Source of the DNA: Pseudomonas sp. Q11
GTDB taxonomy: Bacteria; Pseudomonadota; Gammaproteobacteria; Pseudomonadales; Pseudomonadaceae
Direction: 5' to 3'
Assembly (NCBI RefSeq): GCF_024494355.1
Contig: NZ_JAKNQY010000017.1
Location: 26,271 to 90,270, forward strand
Length of the DNA stretch: 64,000 nucleotides
Shown here one piece after another: positions 52,685 through 62,200 of this stretch (position 1 is its first letter; the number at the start of each line of letters is the position of its first letter). The translations under genes were made by a program, and so were the position numbers. Below the pieces are notes generated by a model. That model had not been told where the DNA came from and searched no databases. It worked only from the letters and a program-made list of their open reading frames with translations.

Positions 52685-53797
52685 ATGAATCTGCACTTCG
52701 AAGAACTCACCGGCATCAATGGCGCCCGCATCGGCATCGCCACCCTGGATGCTGAAAAATCCCTGAATGCCCTCTCCTTGCCGATGATCAACGCCCTGCG
52801 TGATCGTCTGGATGCCTGGGCCAGAGAACCGCAAATCGTCTGCGTGTTGTTGCGCGGCAACGGCGCCAAGGCATTTTGCGCCGGCGGCGAAGTGCGCAGC
52901 CTGGTGGAGGCCTGCCGCGCTCAACCAGGTGAAGTACCGCCCTTGGCGGCGCAATTTTTTGCAGCGGAGTACCGATTGGACTTCAACCTGCACACTTTTC
53001 CCAAACCCTTGGTGTGCTGGGGCCATGGCTACGTGCTTGGCGGCGGCATGGGGTTGCTGCAAGGCGCGAATATTCGGATCGTCACACCGAGCACGCGCCT
53101 GGCGATGCCGGAAATCAGCATCGGCCTGTACCCGGATGTCGGCGCCAGTTGGTTCCTGTCGCGACTGCCCGGCAAGCTTGGCCTGTTCCTGGGCCTGACG
53201 GGCGCCCACATGAATGCCCGGGACGCCATTGACCTGGGTCTGGCCGACCGTTTCCTGTTGGATGAACAACAGGACGACCTGATCGAGGGCCTGCTGCAAC
53301 TCAACTGGCAGGAACAAACCCCCATGCAGCTCAACAGCCTGCTCAAGGCCTTGCAGCAGGAAGCCGTCGCTCAGTTGCCCGAGGCACAATGGCTACCGCG
53401 CCGGCAGAAAATCGACGAATGGCTGGATGTCAGCGATGTACGTTGCGCCTGGAAAGCCCTCAGTCTGCTGGTGGACCATCCAGACCCGTTGATCGCGCGG
53501 GCGGCCAGGACCATGACCGAAGGCTCTCCGCTGACCGCTCATCTGGTCTGGGAACAGATCGCCCGAGCCCGGCATTTGTCATTGGCAGGTGTGTTGCGCA
53601 TGGAGTACACCTTGAGCCTCAACTGCTGCCGACACCCCGAATTCAGCGAGGGCGTGCGGGCGCGGCTGATCGACAAAGACCACAAGCCCCGTTGGCACTG
53701 GCCGGACATCAACCATGTACCCGAAGCGACGGTCGAGGCGCATTTCCACAAGGCCTGGGAAGGGCGGCATCCGTTGGCGGATTTGTCTAATGAATAA
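52685..53797 (+). CDS. Enoyl-CoA hydratase/isomerase family protein (3-hydroxyisobutyryl-CoA hydrolase-like)
   Basis: Encodes 370 residues, longer than simple crotonases, as in the HIBYL-CoA hydrolase branch. Motifs: GNGAKAFCAGGEVRSL, the oxyanion region HGYVLGGGMGLLQGA, and the acidic pair in MPEISIGLYPDVGASWFLSR. The likely reaction is hydrolysis of a 3-hydroxyacyl-CoA in valine breakdown; the exact substrate is not proven. Confidence 0.9.
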   Translation: MNLHFEELTGINGARIGIATLDAEKSLNALSLPMINALRDRLDAWAREPQIVCVLLRGNGAKAFCAGGEVRSLVEACRAQPGEVPPLAAQFFAAEYRLDFNLHTFPKPLVCWGHGYVLGGGMGLLQGANIRIVTPSTRLAMPEISIGLYPDVGASWFLSRLPGKLGLFLGLTGAHMNARDAIDLGLADRFLLDEQQDDLIEGLLQLNWQEQTPMQLNSLLKALQQEAVAQLPEAQWLPRRQKIDEWLDVSDVRCAWKALSLLVDHPDPLIARAARTMTEGSPLTAHLVWEQIARARHLSLAGVLRMEYTLSLNCCRHPEFSEGVRARLIDKDHKPRWHWPDINHVPEATVEAHFHKAWEGRHPLADLSNE

Positions 53798-53806
53798 AGA
53801 ACCTGG

Positions 53807-53930
53807 GTGACATTCTGTGGGAGTGACATCTGTGAAAGTGACATCTGTGGAAGTGACATCTGTGGGATGTGACATCTGTGGGAGTGACATCTGTGGGAGT
53901 GACATCTGTGGATGTGACATCTGTGGGAGC
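53807..53930. repeat. 15-bp tandem repeat array (GTGACATCTGTGGGA), eight units
   Basis: Units start at 53807, 53823, 53838, 53853, 53869, 53884, 53899 and 53914, mostly 15 bp with two of 16. The last unit runs straight into a REP (GTGGGAGCAAAGCTTGCTCG), so the array seems built from REP-edge sequence. It is not CRISPR: no constant spacers. Confidence 0.92.
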
Positions 53931-54013
53931 AAAGCTTGCTCGCGATAGCGGTATGCCAGTCACTGGAAAGCTGACTGATCCCCTGTCATCGCGAGCAAGC
54001 CTTGCTCCCACAA
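53921..54013. repeat. Inverted REP pair after the tandem array
   Basis: TGTGGGAGCAAAGCTTGCTC (53923) and GCGAGCAAGCCTTGCTCCCA (to 54011) face each other, sharing the first arm with the last tandem unit. Confidence 0.85.
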
Positions 54014-54046
54014 GCGTTATCCCATCAGGTTTGTTACAGGCACAAA

Positions 54047-54077
54047 AAAGCGGCGCTTGATGCGCCGCTTTTTGCTG
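54047..54077. terminator. Rho-independent terminator after the lipoprotein gene
   Basis: AAAAAGCGGCGC-TTGAT-GCGCCGCTTTTT is a perfect stem with flanking A and T runs, usable in both directions. It lies just past the stop of the minus-strand lipoprotein gene. Confidence 0.9.
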
Positions 54078-54085
54078 CCGATGGA

Positions 54086-54448
54086 TCAGCGGTGGTTACG
54101 CCGTCCATCACGATCACCGCGTCCCCGATGATCACGCCCGCCTCGACCACGACGGTCGTCATTCCAGCCGCCCCGGTGTGGATGAGACCGATATGCCGTG
54201 CGTGGTGGCGAGTAATGCCGCGGCCCGTGCTGGTAATAACGCGGTGCCGAGTAGTAGCGCGGTGCCGGTTGGTAATACCGCGGTGCGTAATAGCCACGCG
54301 GTGCCGAGTAGTAGCTCCCGCCACCGTAATAGACCGGCGCCGGTGAGGTGTAGACCTCGGAACGGTAGTAGCTTGAGCCTCCGTCGTAAGGAACACATGC
54401 CGAAAGTGTCAAACCCAGAAACGCAATGAGCAGAAGTCGTCGATACAT
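54086..54448 (-). CDS. Low-complexity lipoprotein
   Basis: Encodes 120 residues. The signal peptide ends in a lipobox LTLSAC (Cys18). The mature part is made of Tyr/Pro/Arg/Gly-rich near repeats (APRYYQPAPRYYSAPRYYQ) and a C-terminal Arg/Gly/Asp-rich tail (GRGGRDHRGRGDRDGRRNHR). Such proteins are common in pseudomonads and lack a known role; an outer-membrane-anchored surface or glycan-contacting function is possible. Confidence 0.85.
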   Translation of the reverse strand: MYRRLLLIAFLGLTLSACVPYDGGSSYYRSEVYTSPAPVYYGGGSYYSAPRGYYAPRYYQPAPRYYSAPRYYQHGPRHYSPPRTAYRSHPHRGGWNDDRRGRGGRDHRGRGDRDGRRNHR

Positions 54449-54659
54449 GGCGGCCTCCTGGACCGCTAATGAGCCACATCAGCGACGCTGGCGGGCGGCA
54501 GTCATCTATTGGGTGACTGACGATTAATCTGACAGCGAAATCCGAATCTGGTGCGCCCTGGCAACAAGTTGAAACATGTGACTCTATGCCTCATCCCGGT
54601 GCAGGAAAGCACCACAACTATGCATAACCTCCGTCCGCCGCTCGTCCCCTCCAACACCT

Positions 54660-54684
54660 GGCCCGTCTGGACCGGGCCTTTACC
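54660..54684 (+). terminator. Hairpin upstream of the riboswitch
   Basis: GGCCCG-loop-CGGGCC followed by TTTACC lies in the 300-bp gap before the riboswitch. It might end a short transcript from the left, but no gene for it to terminate was recognised. Confidence 0.35.
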
Positions 54685-54763
54685 TTACTTGGCACGGCTC
54701 TCGCTTTAATAAACCCCGTGCAGGAGTCATCACAGGTTCGCGGCACCACAATTTGCAATGGCT

Positions 54764-54857
54764 GACTAGGGTTCCGGCTCGCCTCTGGCGAGTGGCTGGT
54801 CCGAGAGTTGGCGACCTCCAGTTGAGGTTACACGGCGGGACAAAAGCCCGGGAGACA
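54764..54857 (+). promoter_or_regulatory. Guanidine-I riboswitch (ykkC aptamer)
   Basis: The conserved ykkC blocks appear in order: CTAGGGTTCCGG (54766), CTGGTCCGAGAG (about 54796), ACGGCGGGACAAAAGCCCGG and GAGA (to 54855). A CACCG-TTCA-CGGTG hairpin follows at 54861-54874 and may be part of the expression platform. The aptamer senses guanidinium; the operon downstream, an ABC transporter and carboxylase/DUF1989/allophanate hydrolase genes, fits induction by guanidine. Confidence 0.93.
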
Positions 54858-54916
54858 AGCCACCGTTCACGGTGCCGCGTTGCTCCTGTCCGCCCTTGAT
54901 CAACTGGAGAACCACC

Positions 54917-55984
54917 ATGCTCAAGCTTCGTCTTTGCGCCCTGCTCCTCGCCACGTTCTCGGCCCTCGTGAGCCCCTTGTCCCCTGCCGCGCAAAAAGAC
55001 CATTTCAGCGTCTGCTGGACCATTTACGCCGGCTGGATGCCCTGGGAATACGCCGGTAGCCAAGGCATCGTCGATAAATGGGCGAAAAAATACGGCATCA
55101 GCATCGATGTCGTGCAGCTCAACGACTACGTCGAATCCATCAACCAATACACCGCCGGTCAGTTCGACGGCTGCACCATGACCAACATGGACGCCCTGAC
55201 CATTCCCGCCGCTGGCGGCGTGGACAGCACCGCGCTGATCGTCAGCGACTTTTCCAATGGCAACGACGGCATCGTGCTCAAGGGTGACGGCAAGCAAGTC
55301 GCTGACCTCAAGGGCATGGACGTCAACCTGGTGGAACTGTCGGTCTCCCACTACCTGCTGGCCCGCGCCCTGGACTCGGTCGGCCTCACCGAGAAGGACC
55401 TCAAAGTCGTCAACACCTCCGATGCCGATATCTCCGCGGCCTTCAATACCGATCAGGTCAAGGCCGTCACCACCTGGAACCCGATGCTCTCGGACATTAA
55501 GGCCCAGCCCGGTGTGAGCGAGGTGTTCAATTCCAGCCAGATCCCGGGGGAGATCATGGACATGATGGTGGTCAACACCCGGACCCTTCAGGACAACCCG
55601 GCCCTGGGCAAAGCGTTGACCGGTGCCTGGTTTGAAGTGGTGGCGCTGATGAACGCAAAAAACGCCGCCAGCAAGACGGCACTGGAACATATGGCCAAAG
55701 CGTCGGGCACCGATCTCAAAGGTTTCCAGGCGCAACTGGACACCACCAAATTGTTCGCCACTCCCAAGGAAGCGCTCAACTTCGCCACCAGCGAGCAACT
55801 GCCCGCCACCATGCGCAAGGTCGCCGAGTTCTCGTTCCAGCACGGTTTGCTCGGCGAAGGCGCCAAGGACACCGATGCGGTCGGCATGGCGTTCGCCAAT
55901 GGCGTGACCCGCGGCGACAAGGCCAACCTCAAGCTGCGCTTTGACCCGACCTACGTGCAACTGGCCGCCGACGCCAAGTTGTAA
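54917..55984 (+). CDS. ABC transporter substrate-binding protein, guanidine/urea-carboxylase-associated
   Basis: Encodes 355 residues from the ATG at 54917 with a signal peptide (LRLCALLLATFSALVSPLSP). It is the NitT/TauT-like binding protein (SVCWTIYAGWMPWEYAGSQG) found beside urea-carboxylase genes. Given the upstream guanidine-I riboswitch, guanidine or a related compound is the likely ligand. First gene of the operon. Confidence 0.92.
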   Translation: MLKLRLCALLLATFSALVSPLSPAAQKDHFSVCWTIYAGWMPWEYAGSQGIVDKWAKKYGISIDVVQLNDYVESINQYTAGQFDGCTMTNMDALTIPAAGGVDSTALIVSDFSNGNDGIVLKGDGKQVADLKGMDVNLVELSVSHYLLARALDSVGLTEKDLKVVNTSDADISAAFNTDQVKAVTTWNPMLSDIKAQPGVSEVFNSSQIPGEIMDMMVVNTRTLQDNPALGKALTGAWFEVVALMNAKNAASKTALEHMAKASGTDLKGFQAQLDTTKLFATPKEALNFATSEQLPATMRKVAEFSFQHGLLGEGAKDTDAVGMAFANGVTRGDKANLKLRFDPTYVQLAADAKL

Positions 55985-55999
55985 ACCTGAGGAGCTGGC

Positions 56000-56815
56000 A
56001 TGCGCCTGATCAACCGCTACCCGGATCGTCCCAGTCGCCTGTTGTTGGTGATCCTGCCCTTCGCACTGGTGCTGTTCGCCTACTTCATGGGCTCGGCCGA
56101 ACGGTTGACGGACAACCCCAACGACAAGCTGCTGCCCAGCGCGGTGCAGATGGCCGATGCGGTGAAACGCCTGGCCTTCACCGCTGACGTGCGCAGTGGC
56201 GATTACCTGCTCTGGCAAGACACCGCGTCGAGCCTGCGCAGACTGGCAATCGGCCTGGGCATCAGCGCCTTGGCCGGCCTGTGCCTGGGCATTGCCGCCG
56301 GTACGTTGCCGCTGTTCGGCGCGCCGCTGTCGCCTTTGCTCACCGTGCTGTCGATGGTGCCGCCGCTGGCGATCCTGCCGATTCTGTTCATCGTCTTCGG
56401 CCTGGGGGAATTGTCGAAAGTCATGCTGATCGTCATTGGCATCACCCCGTGCCTGGCCCGGGACCTGGAACAACGCGCCCGGGAAATTCCGGTCGAACTG
56501 CTGATCAAGGCCCAGACCCTCGGCGCTTCGACCTGGACCCTGATGCTGCGGGTGGTGCTGCCGCAATTGCTGCCACGCCTGTTGATTTCCCTGCGGCTGA
56601 TGCTCGGTTCGGCCTGGCTGTTTCTGATCGCCGCCGAAGCCATCGCCTCCACCGATGGCCTGGGCTATCGGATTTTCCTGGTGCGGCGTTACCTGGCGAT
56701 GGACGTGATCCTGCCGTACGTGGTGTGGATCACCTTGCTCGCCTGGCTGATGGACTGGGGTCTCAAGCGCCTGACCCGCCAGGCGTTCCCCTGGTATGAG
56801 GGGGCGAAGGCATGA
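56000..56815 (+). CDS. ABC transporter permease, guanidine/urea-carboxylase-associated
   Basis: Encodes 271 residues with about six membrane segments and the permease EAA-like loop (LIKAQTLGASTWTLMLRVVL). It pairs with the binding protein 15 bp upstream and the ATPase that overlaps its stop by 4 bp. Confidence 0.92.
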   Translation: MRLINRYPDRPSRLLLVILPFALVLFAYFMGSAERLTDNPNDKLLPSAVQMADAVKRLAFTADVRSGDYLLWQDTASSLRRLAIGLGISALAGLCLGIAAGTLPLFGAPLSPLLTVLSMVPPLAILPILFIVFGLGELSKVMLIVIGITPCLARDLEQRAREIPVELLIKAQTLGASTWTLMLRVVLPQLLPRLLISLRLMLGSAWLFLIAAEAIASTDGLGYRIFLVRRYLAMDVILPYVVWITLLAWLMDWGLKRLTRQAFPWYEGAKA

Positions 56816-57600
56816 GCTTCATTACAGTGAACAACGTCTGGCAACAGTATGGCGATCAGGTGGTGCTCGAACGCTTGAACCTGAGCGTCGCCGAAGGCGA
56901 TTTCTGTACGCTGGTGGGGGCGTCGGGTTGTGGCAAGTCGACCTTCCTGCGCTTGCTGCTGGGCCAGGAGCGCGCCAGTCGCGGACAGATTCTGCTGGAT
57001 GGCGAGCCCCTGGCCGGCGAGCCGGATGCCAGCCGCGGTGTGGTGTTCCAGCGCTACTCGGTGTTCCCGCATCTGACGGTGCTGAACAACGTAGCCCTGG
57101 GCCTGGAACTGCCGCGCTCGCCGCTGCTGGGACGTCTGTTCGGCAGCGCCAAACGCCAGGCCCGCGAAGAGGCCGCGCACCTGCTGAACAAGGTCGGCCT
57201 CGGCCACGCGCTGGACAAATACCCGGCGCAGTTGTCCGGGGGCATGCAACAGCGGCTGGCCATCGCCCAGGCGCTGATCATGAAACCCCGTGTCCTGCTG
57301 CTGGACGAACCCTTCGGCGCCCTCGACCCGGGCATTCGCAAAGACATGCACGGCCTGTTGCTGGAGCTATGGCGCGAAACCCGCTTGACGGTGTTCATGG
57401 TCACCCATGACCTGTCCGAAGGATTCAGCCTCGGCACACGCCTGCTGGTGTTCGACAAGGTTCGCGTCGACCCTCATGCCCCCGGCGCCTATGGCGCGCG
57501 CATCACCTACGACATTCCACTGAACAGCGACCGTCGCACCGCCCGTGCCGCCGTCGACGCCCTGCCCGCCGAACTGGCCGGCACGTTGCGTATCGCTTGA
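56812..57600 (+). CDS. ABC transporter ATP-binding protein
   Basis: Encodes 262 residues: Walker A GASGCGKSTFLRLL, the signature LSGGMQQRLAIAQAL, Walker B VLLLDEPFGALDP and the switch His in FMVTHDLSEG. It energises the adjacent permease. Confidence 0.94.
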   Translation: MSFITVNNVWQQYGDQVVLERLNLSVAEGDFCTLVGASGCGKSTFLRLLLGQERASRGQILLDGEPLAGEPDASRGVVFQRYSVFPHLTVLNNVALGLELPRSPLLGRLFGSAKRQAREEAAHLLNKVGLGHALDKYPAQLSGGMQQRLAIAQALIMKPRVLLLDEPFGALDPGIRKDMHGLLLELWRETRLTVFMVTHDLSEGFSLGTRLLVFDKVRVDPHAPGAYGARITYDIPLNSDRRTARAAVDALPAELAGTLRIA

Positions 57601-57613
57601 AAGGAGTTTTCCC

Positions 57614-58339
57614 ATGACCGATTCGACCCCATTGTTTCCGCCCTTCGCCGAAGAACTGCTGCCCGGTGGCGGCCACCGTTCCTTCGTGCTCAAGCGCGGC
57701 CAACTGCTGCGTCTTACCGACCTGCGCGGCGGGGCCAACGTGAGCCTGACGCTGCTCAATGCCAACGAAAAAACCGAGCGCCTGAACCTGCCCGACAGCC
57801 TCAAATGCCAACACACCGCCAAACTCACCACCGGCCATTGCCTGTACTCAGACATGGGCCGGGTGCTGGCGGCCATCACCGCCGACACGTGCGGCTGGAG
57901 CGATAGCCTTGGCGGTGTGCTCTGCGCCGAAGAAGTTGCCGAAAAATACGGCCAGGGCCGCTATCAGGAACTGCGCAACGGGTTCTTTCGCAACGGCACT
58001 GACAACCTGTTGGTGGAACTGGGCAAATGGGGGTTGGGCCTGTCGGACTTGCTGATGACCCTCAACCTGTTCAGCCGGGTCGATGTCGATGAAGCCGGCA
58101 ACTTTCACTTCGTTGAAGGCCATTCCAAGGCCGGCGATTACATCGAGCTGTACGCGCCGATGGATACCCTGGTGGTCCTGACCGCGCTGCAACACCCGAT
58201 GGACCCGAACCCGCAATACGCCCCGCAACCGCTCAAGCTCAGCTGGATGAACGCCGAGCCCAGCGTCGCTGAGCACTGTCGCAACTCGCGCCCGGAAAAC
58301 CAGCGCGGCTTCATCAACACCGACCGCCTGTTCGCCTGA
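57614..58339 (+). CDS. cgdA: DUF1989 protein, urea amidolyase-associated protein 1 (carboxyguanidine deiminase subunit)
   Basis: Encodes 241 residues from the ATG at 57614 (AAGGAGT site). Its DUF1989 fold has the conserved Cys and His ligands (CQHTAKLTTGHCLYSDMGRV, DTCGWSDSLGG). In related bacteria two such proteins form a heterodimer that deiminates carboxyguanidine to allophanate. The symbol follows that assignment; which subunit is A or B is not fixed by sequence. Confidence 0.85.
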   Translation: MTDSTPLFPPFAEELLPGGGHRSFVLKRGQLLRLTDLRGGANVSLTLLNANEKTERLNLPDSLKCQHTAKLTTGHCLYSDMGRVLAAITADTCGWSDSLGGVLCAEEVAEKYGQGRYQELRNGFFRNGTDNLLVELGKWGLGLSDLLMTLNLFSRVDVDEAGNFHFVEGHSKAGDYIELYAPMDTLVVLTALQHPMDPNPQYAPQPLKLSWMNAEPSVAEHCRNSRPENQRGFINTDRLFA

Positions 58340-58350
58340 GGATCGCTGCC

Positions 58351-58992
58351 ATGTCATTTGCCATCGCCACCCTGCAAAAGCTGCCTGACACCGCCATCTA
58401 CCGCGCCACCATTCCCGCCGGGGAACCCTGGCTGGTGGAGGTCAAGGCCGGCCAGACCCTGCGCATCCTCGACCTGGAAGGCAACCAGGCGGTCGATACG
58501 CTGTTCTACAGCCTGGCCAATCCCAAGGAACGCTACGACGTGCAGCGCACCCTGCGCCGGCAGAACAGCGTGTACCTGGGCACCGGCAGCGTGCTGTATT
58601 CCAACCTCGGCCAGCCCATGCTGACCATCGTTGAAGACACCTGCGGGCGCCACGACACCCTCGGTGGCGCCTGCGCCCAGGAAAGCAACACCGTGCGCTA
58701 CGCCCTGGAAAAACGCTACATGCACAGTTGCCGCGACAACTACCTGCGGGCCTGCGCCCACGATGGCCGTCTGGGCAAAGGCGACATCGGGCCGAACATC
58801 AACTTCTTCATGAACGTGCCGGTCACCGCCGACGGCGGCCTGACCTTCGAAGACGGGATCTCGGCCCCGGGCAAATACGTCGACCTGCGGGCCGAAATGG
58901 ACGTGATCGTGCTGATCTCCAACTGCCCGCAACTGAACAACCCGTGCAACGCCTACAACCCCACGCCAGCGGAGCTTTTGATATGGAACTGA
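58351..58992 (+). CDS. cgdB: DUF1989 protein, urea amidolyase-associated protein 2 (carboxyguanidine deiminase subunit)
   Basis: Encodes 213 residues, 11 bp after the first DUF1989 gene and similar to it (AIYRATIPAGEPWLVEVKAG, DTCGRHDTLGGACAQESNTV, NINFFMNVPV). It should be the partner subunit in carboxyguanidine deimination. A 25-residue open frame (58983-59060) overlaps its end and is probably chance. Confidence 0.85.
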   Translation: MSFAIATLQKLPDTAIYRATIPAGEPWLVEVKAGQTLRILDLEGNQAVDTLFYSLANPKERYDVQRTLRRQNSVYLGTGSVLYSNLGQPMLTIVEDTCGRHDTLGGACAQESNTVRYALEKRYMHSCRDNYLRACAHDGRLGKGDIGPNINFFMNVPVTADGGLTFEDGISAPGKYVDLRAEMDVIVLISNCPQLNNPCNAYNPTPAELLIWN

Positions 58993-59082
58993 AACTCGCC
59001 CGCTTGCGCCGCTGGCTGTTTGCGTTGTGCCAGAGCCGGTCGGGGCAGTGCATTAAATAATTATATGAACACCTATGCCCTC

Positions 59083-59173
59083 CTGTGGGAGCGAGCCTGC
59101 TCGCGATGGCGTCGGATCAGCCAGCACTCTCGTGACTGACATACCGCTATCGCGAGCAGGCTCGCTCCCACAG
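59083..59173. repeat. Inverted REP pair within the operon
   Basis: TGTGGGAGCGAGCCTGCTCG (59084) and TATCGCGAGCAGGCTCGCTC (about 59148) form an inverted pair in the 298-bp gap between the DUF1989 gene and the carboxylase gene. Confidence 0.9.
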
Positions 59174-59290
59174 AGGTTGCGTAGTGTTCGCAGACTTCTT
59201 GCTCACGGGGACGACCCCGGCGGCCATCGAAAACTGCGGGACGGCCCGCATCCCAGTTCAGGCAGCACGCATGCCTGAGGGGGCAATGCC

Positions 59291-62200
59291 ATGTTCAAAA
59301 AAATCCTCATCGCCAACCGTGGCGCCATCGCCTGCCGGATCCTGCGGACCCTGCGCGAGCTGAAGGTCGAAGGCGTCGCGGTGTATTCCCAGGCCGATGC
59401 GGCCAGCTTGCATATTCAGCAGGCCGACGAAGCCCACTGCCTGGGCGAAGGCGCGGCAGCCAATACCTACCTGGCGGTGGACAAACTTTTGGCGATTGCT
59501 AAAAGCAGCGGCGCGACGGCGATTCATCCCGGCTACGGTTTTCTCTCGGAAAACGCCGCCTTCGCGCAGGCCTGCGAAGCCGCCGGCATCGCTTTCATCG
59601 GCCCGACGCCGGAGCAACTGCGCGTGTTCGGCCTCAAGCACACCGCCCGCGACCTGGCGCGCCGGCACGGCGTGCCACTGCTCGAAGGCAGCGAACTGCT
59701 CGACAGCGTCGACGCCGCGCTACTGGCCGCAACCCAGATTGGCTATCCGGTCATGCTCAAAAGCACCGCCGGGGGCGGTGGCATCGGTATGCGTGTCTGT
59801 CGCAATGCCGCCGAGTTGAGCGAATCCTTCGAAGCGGTCAAGCGCTTGGGCCAGAACAACTTCAGCGATGCCGGCGTGTTCATCGAGAAGTACATCGAGC
59901 GGGCTCGACATCTTGAGGTTCAGGTATTCGGCGACGGCCAGGGCCAGGTGATCGCACTGGGCGTGCGCGACTGCTCGGTGCAGCGGCGCAACCAGAAAGT
60001 CCTCGAAGAAACCCCGGCGCCGAACCTGCCCGAAGGCATGGCCGACGAGCTCTGCGCCGCGGCGATCCAACTGGCTCAGGCGGTGAACTACCGCAGCGCC
60101 GGCACCGTGGAGTTCGTCTTTGACAGTGACGCCGGGCGCTTTTACTTTCTGGAAGTGAACACCCGCCTGCAAGTGGAGCACGGTGTCACCGAACAAGTGT
60201 GGAACGTCGACCTGGTGCGCTGGATGGTGCAATTGGCCGCCGGAGACCTGCCGCCACTGAGCGAATTACGCCAGGGTTTGCAAGCCCAGGGCCACGCGAT
60301 TCAGGCACGGTTGTACGCCGAGGATCCAGGCCGGGATTTCCAGCCAAGCCCTGGATTGCTGACCGCTGTGCAATTCCCGAAGGCCGACGGCAAACAACTG
60401 CGCATCGACACCTGGGTCGAGGCCGGTTGCCAGATTCCGCCCTACTTCGACCCGATGATCGCCAAAGTCATCCGTTGGGCGCCGACCCGCGAACAGGCAC
60501 GCCTGGGTTTGCATCAAGCGCTGAATGAAAGCCTGCTGTACGGCGTGGAAACCAACCGCGACTACCTGCAACAGATTCTCCTCGATGCACCCTTTGCCAG
60601 CGGCCAGCCCTGGACTCGCTGCCTTGAGGCGCTGGTCTATCGCGCCAATACGTTTGAGGTGCTCAGCCCCGGCACCCAGACCAGCATTCAGGACTACCCC
60701 GGCCGACTCGGCTATTGGGCGGTGGGTGTTCCGCCATCGGGACCGATGGACAGCCGCTCGCTGCGCCTGGGCAATCGCCTGCTGGGCAATGCAGAAGGCG
60801 CCGCGGCGCTGGAAATCACCATGAGCGGGCCGTTGCTGCGTTTCAACTGCGCTGCCAGGGTGGCTGTGACCGGCGCGGTCATTGCACTGACCCTCGATGG
60901 CGAAGCTGTGCCGATGAACACTGCCCTCTCGATTCCTGCCGGTTCCACGTTGGCGATCGGCACCATCGCCGGCGCCGGGGCGCGCAGTTACTTGTGCCTG
61001 CAAGGCGGCGTGCAAGTGCCGGATTACCTGGGCAGCAAAAGCACCTTCACCCTCGGCCAGTTCGGCGGTCATGGCGGGCGGGCCTTGTGTACCGGCGACG
61101 TGTTGCACCTGACGCCCCTGGATGAGCGCGTGGCATTGCCGCAAACGAGCGAACCTACTCTGGAACTGCCCGACGTGCGGCAGATCCGCGTGATCTATGG
61201 CCCTCACGGCGCGCCGGAATACTTCACCGAGCGCTACATCCAGACCTTCTTCGATACGTCCTGGGAAGTGCATTTCAATTCCAGCCGCACCGGTGTGCGC
61301 CTGATCGGGCCGAAACCCGAATGGGTGCGCGCCGACGGTGGCGAGGCGGGGTTGCACCCTTCCAACATCCATGACAACCCCTACGCCATCGGCGCCGTGG
61401 ACTTCACCGGCGACATGCCCGTCATCCTCGGCCCCGACGGCCCGAGCCTGGGGGGGTTCGTCTGCCCGGTGACGGTGATCGAGGCGGATCTTTGGCAACT
61501 GGGACAACTCAAGGCCGGGGACAGGGTGCGGTTTGTGCCGGTGGATGTATCGACCGCCCGATCATTGGCGACACACTTCCCTTGTGGCGAGGGAGCTTGC
61601 TCCCGCTCGAGTGCGCAGCGCTCGCCAGACAATGATCTTGTCCCTGAAGGGTTGGGGCCGCTGCGCGACCCAGCGCGAGCAAGCTCGCTCGCCACAGGTT
61701 TTGGGGATACACAAACATTGATGTCGCCTGTGGTGTTGGATATCGGTCAGGACGATACCCGGCTGGTGGCGAGATTGGCCGGCGACACCCACCTGCTACT
61801 GGAGATAGGTGCTCCTGAACTGGATCTGGTGCTGCGCTTTCGCGCCCACGCCTTGATGCAGGCGTTGGAACACAAACAGTTGCACGGCGTAATCGACCTG
61901 ACGCCGGGCATTCGCTCGTTGCAAGTGCACTACCAACCCGAACAACTGCCGCTGGCCGAGCTACTGCAGATCGTCATCGGTGAATGGGACGCGGTATGCG
62001 CCGCACAGGATCTGCAAGTGCCGTCACGCATCGTGCACCTGCCGCTGTCCTGGGACGATCCGGCCTGCCAGTTGGCCATCGAAAAATACATGACCACGGT
62101 GCGCAAGGACGCGCCCTGGTGCCCGAGCAACCTGGAGTTCATCCGGCGCATCAACGACCTGCCCGACCTCGACGCAGTGCAACGCACGGTGTTCGACGCC

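Noticed and set aside
53807..53930. Possible CRISPR array
   Set aside because: Contiguous 15-16-bp units without unique spacers; a tandem repeat instead.
54680..56566. 628-codon open frame antisense to the riboswitch and ABC transporter genes
   Set aside because: Overlaps three well-supported features on the other strand and has low-complexity composition.
58983..59060. 25-codon open frame at the end of the second DUF1989 gene
   Set aside because: Very short, overlaps the upstream stop, and is followed by a REP pair; no evidence of conservation available.
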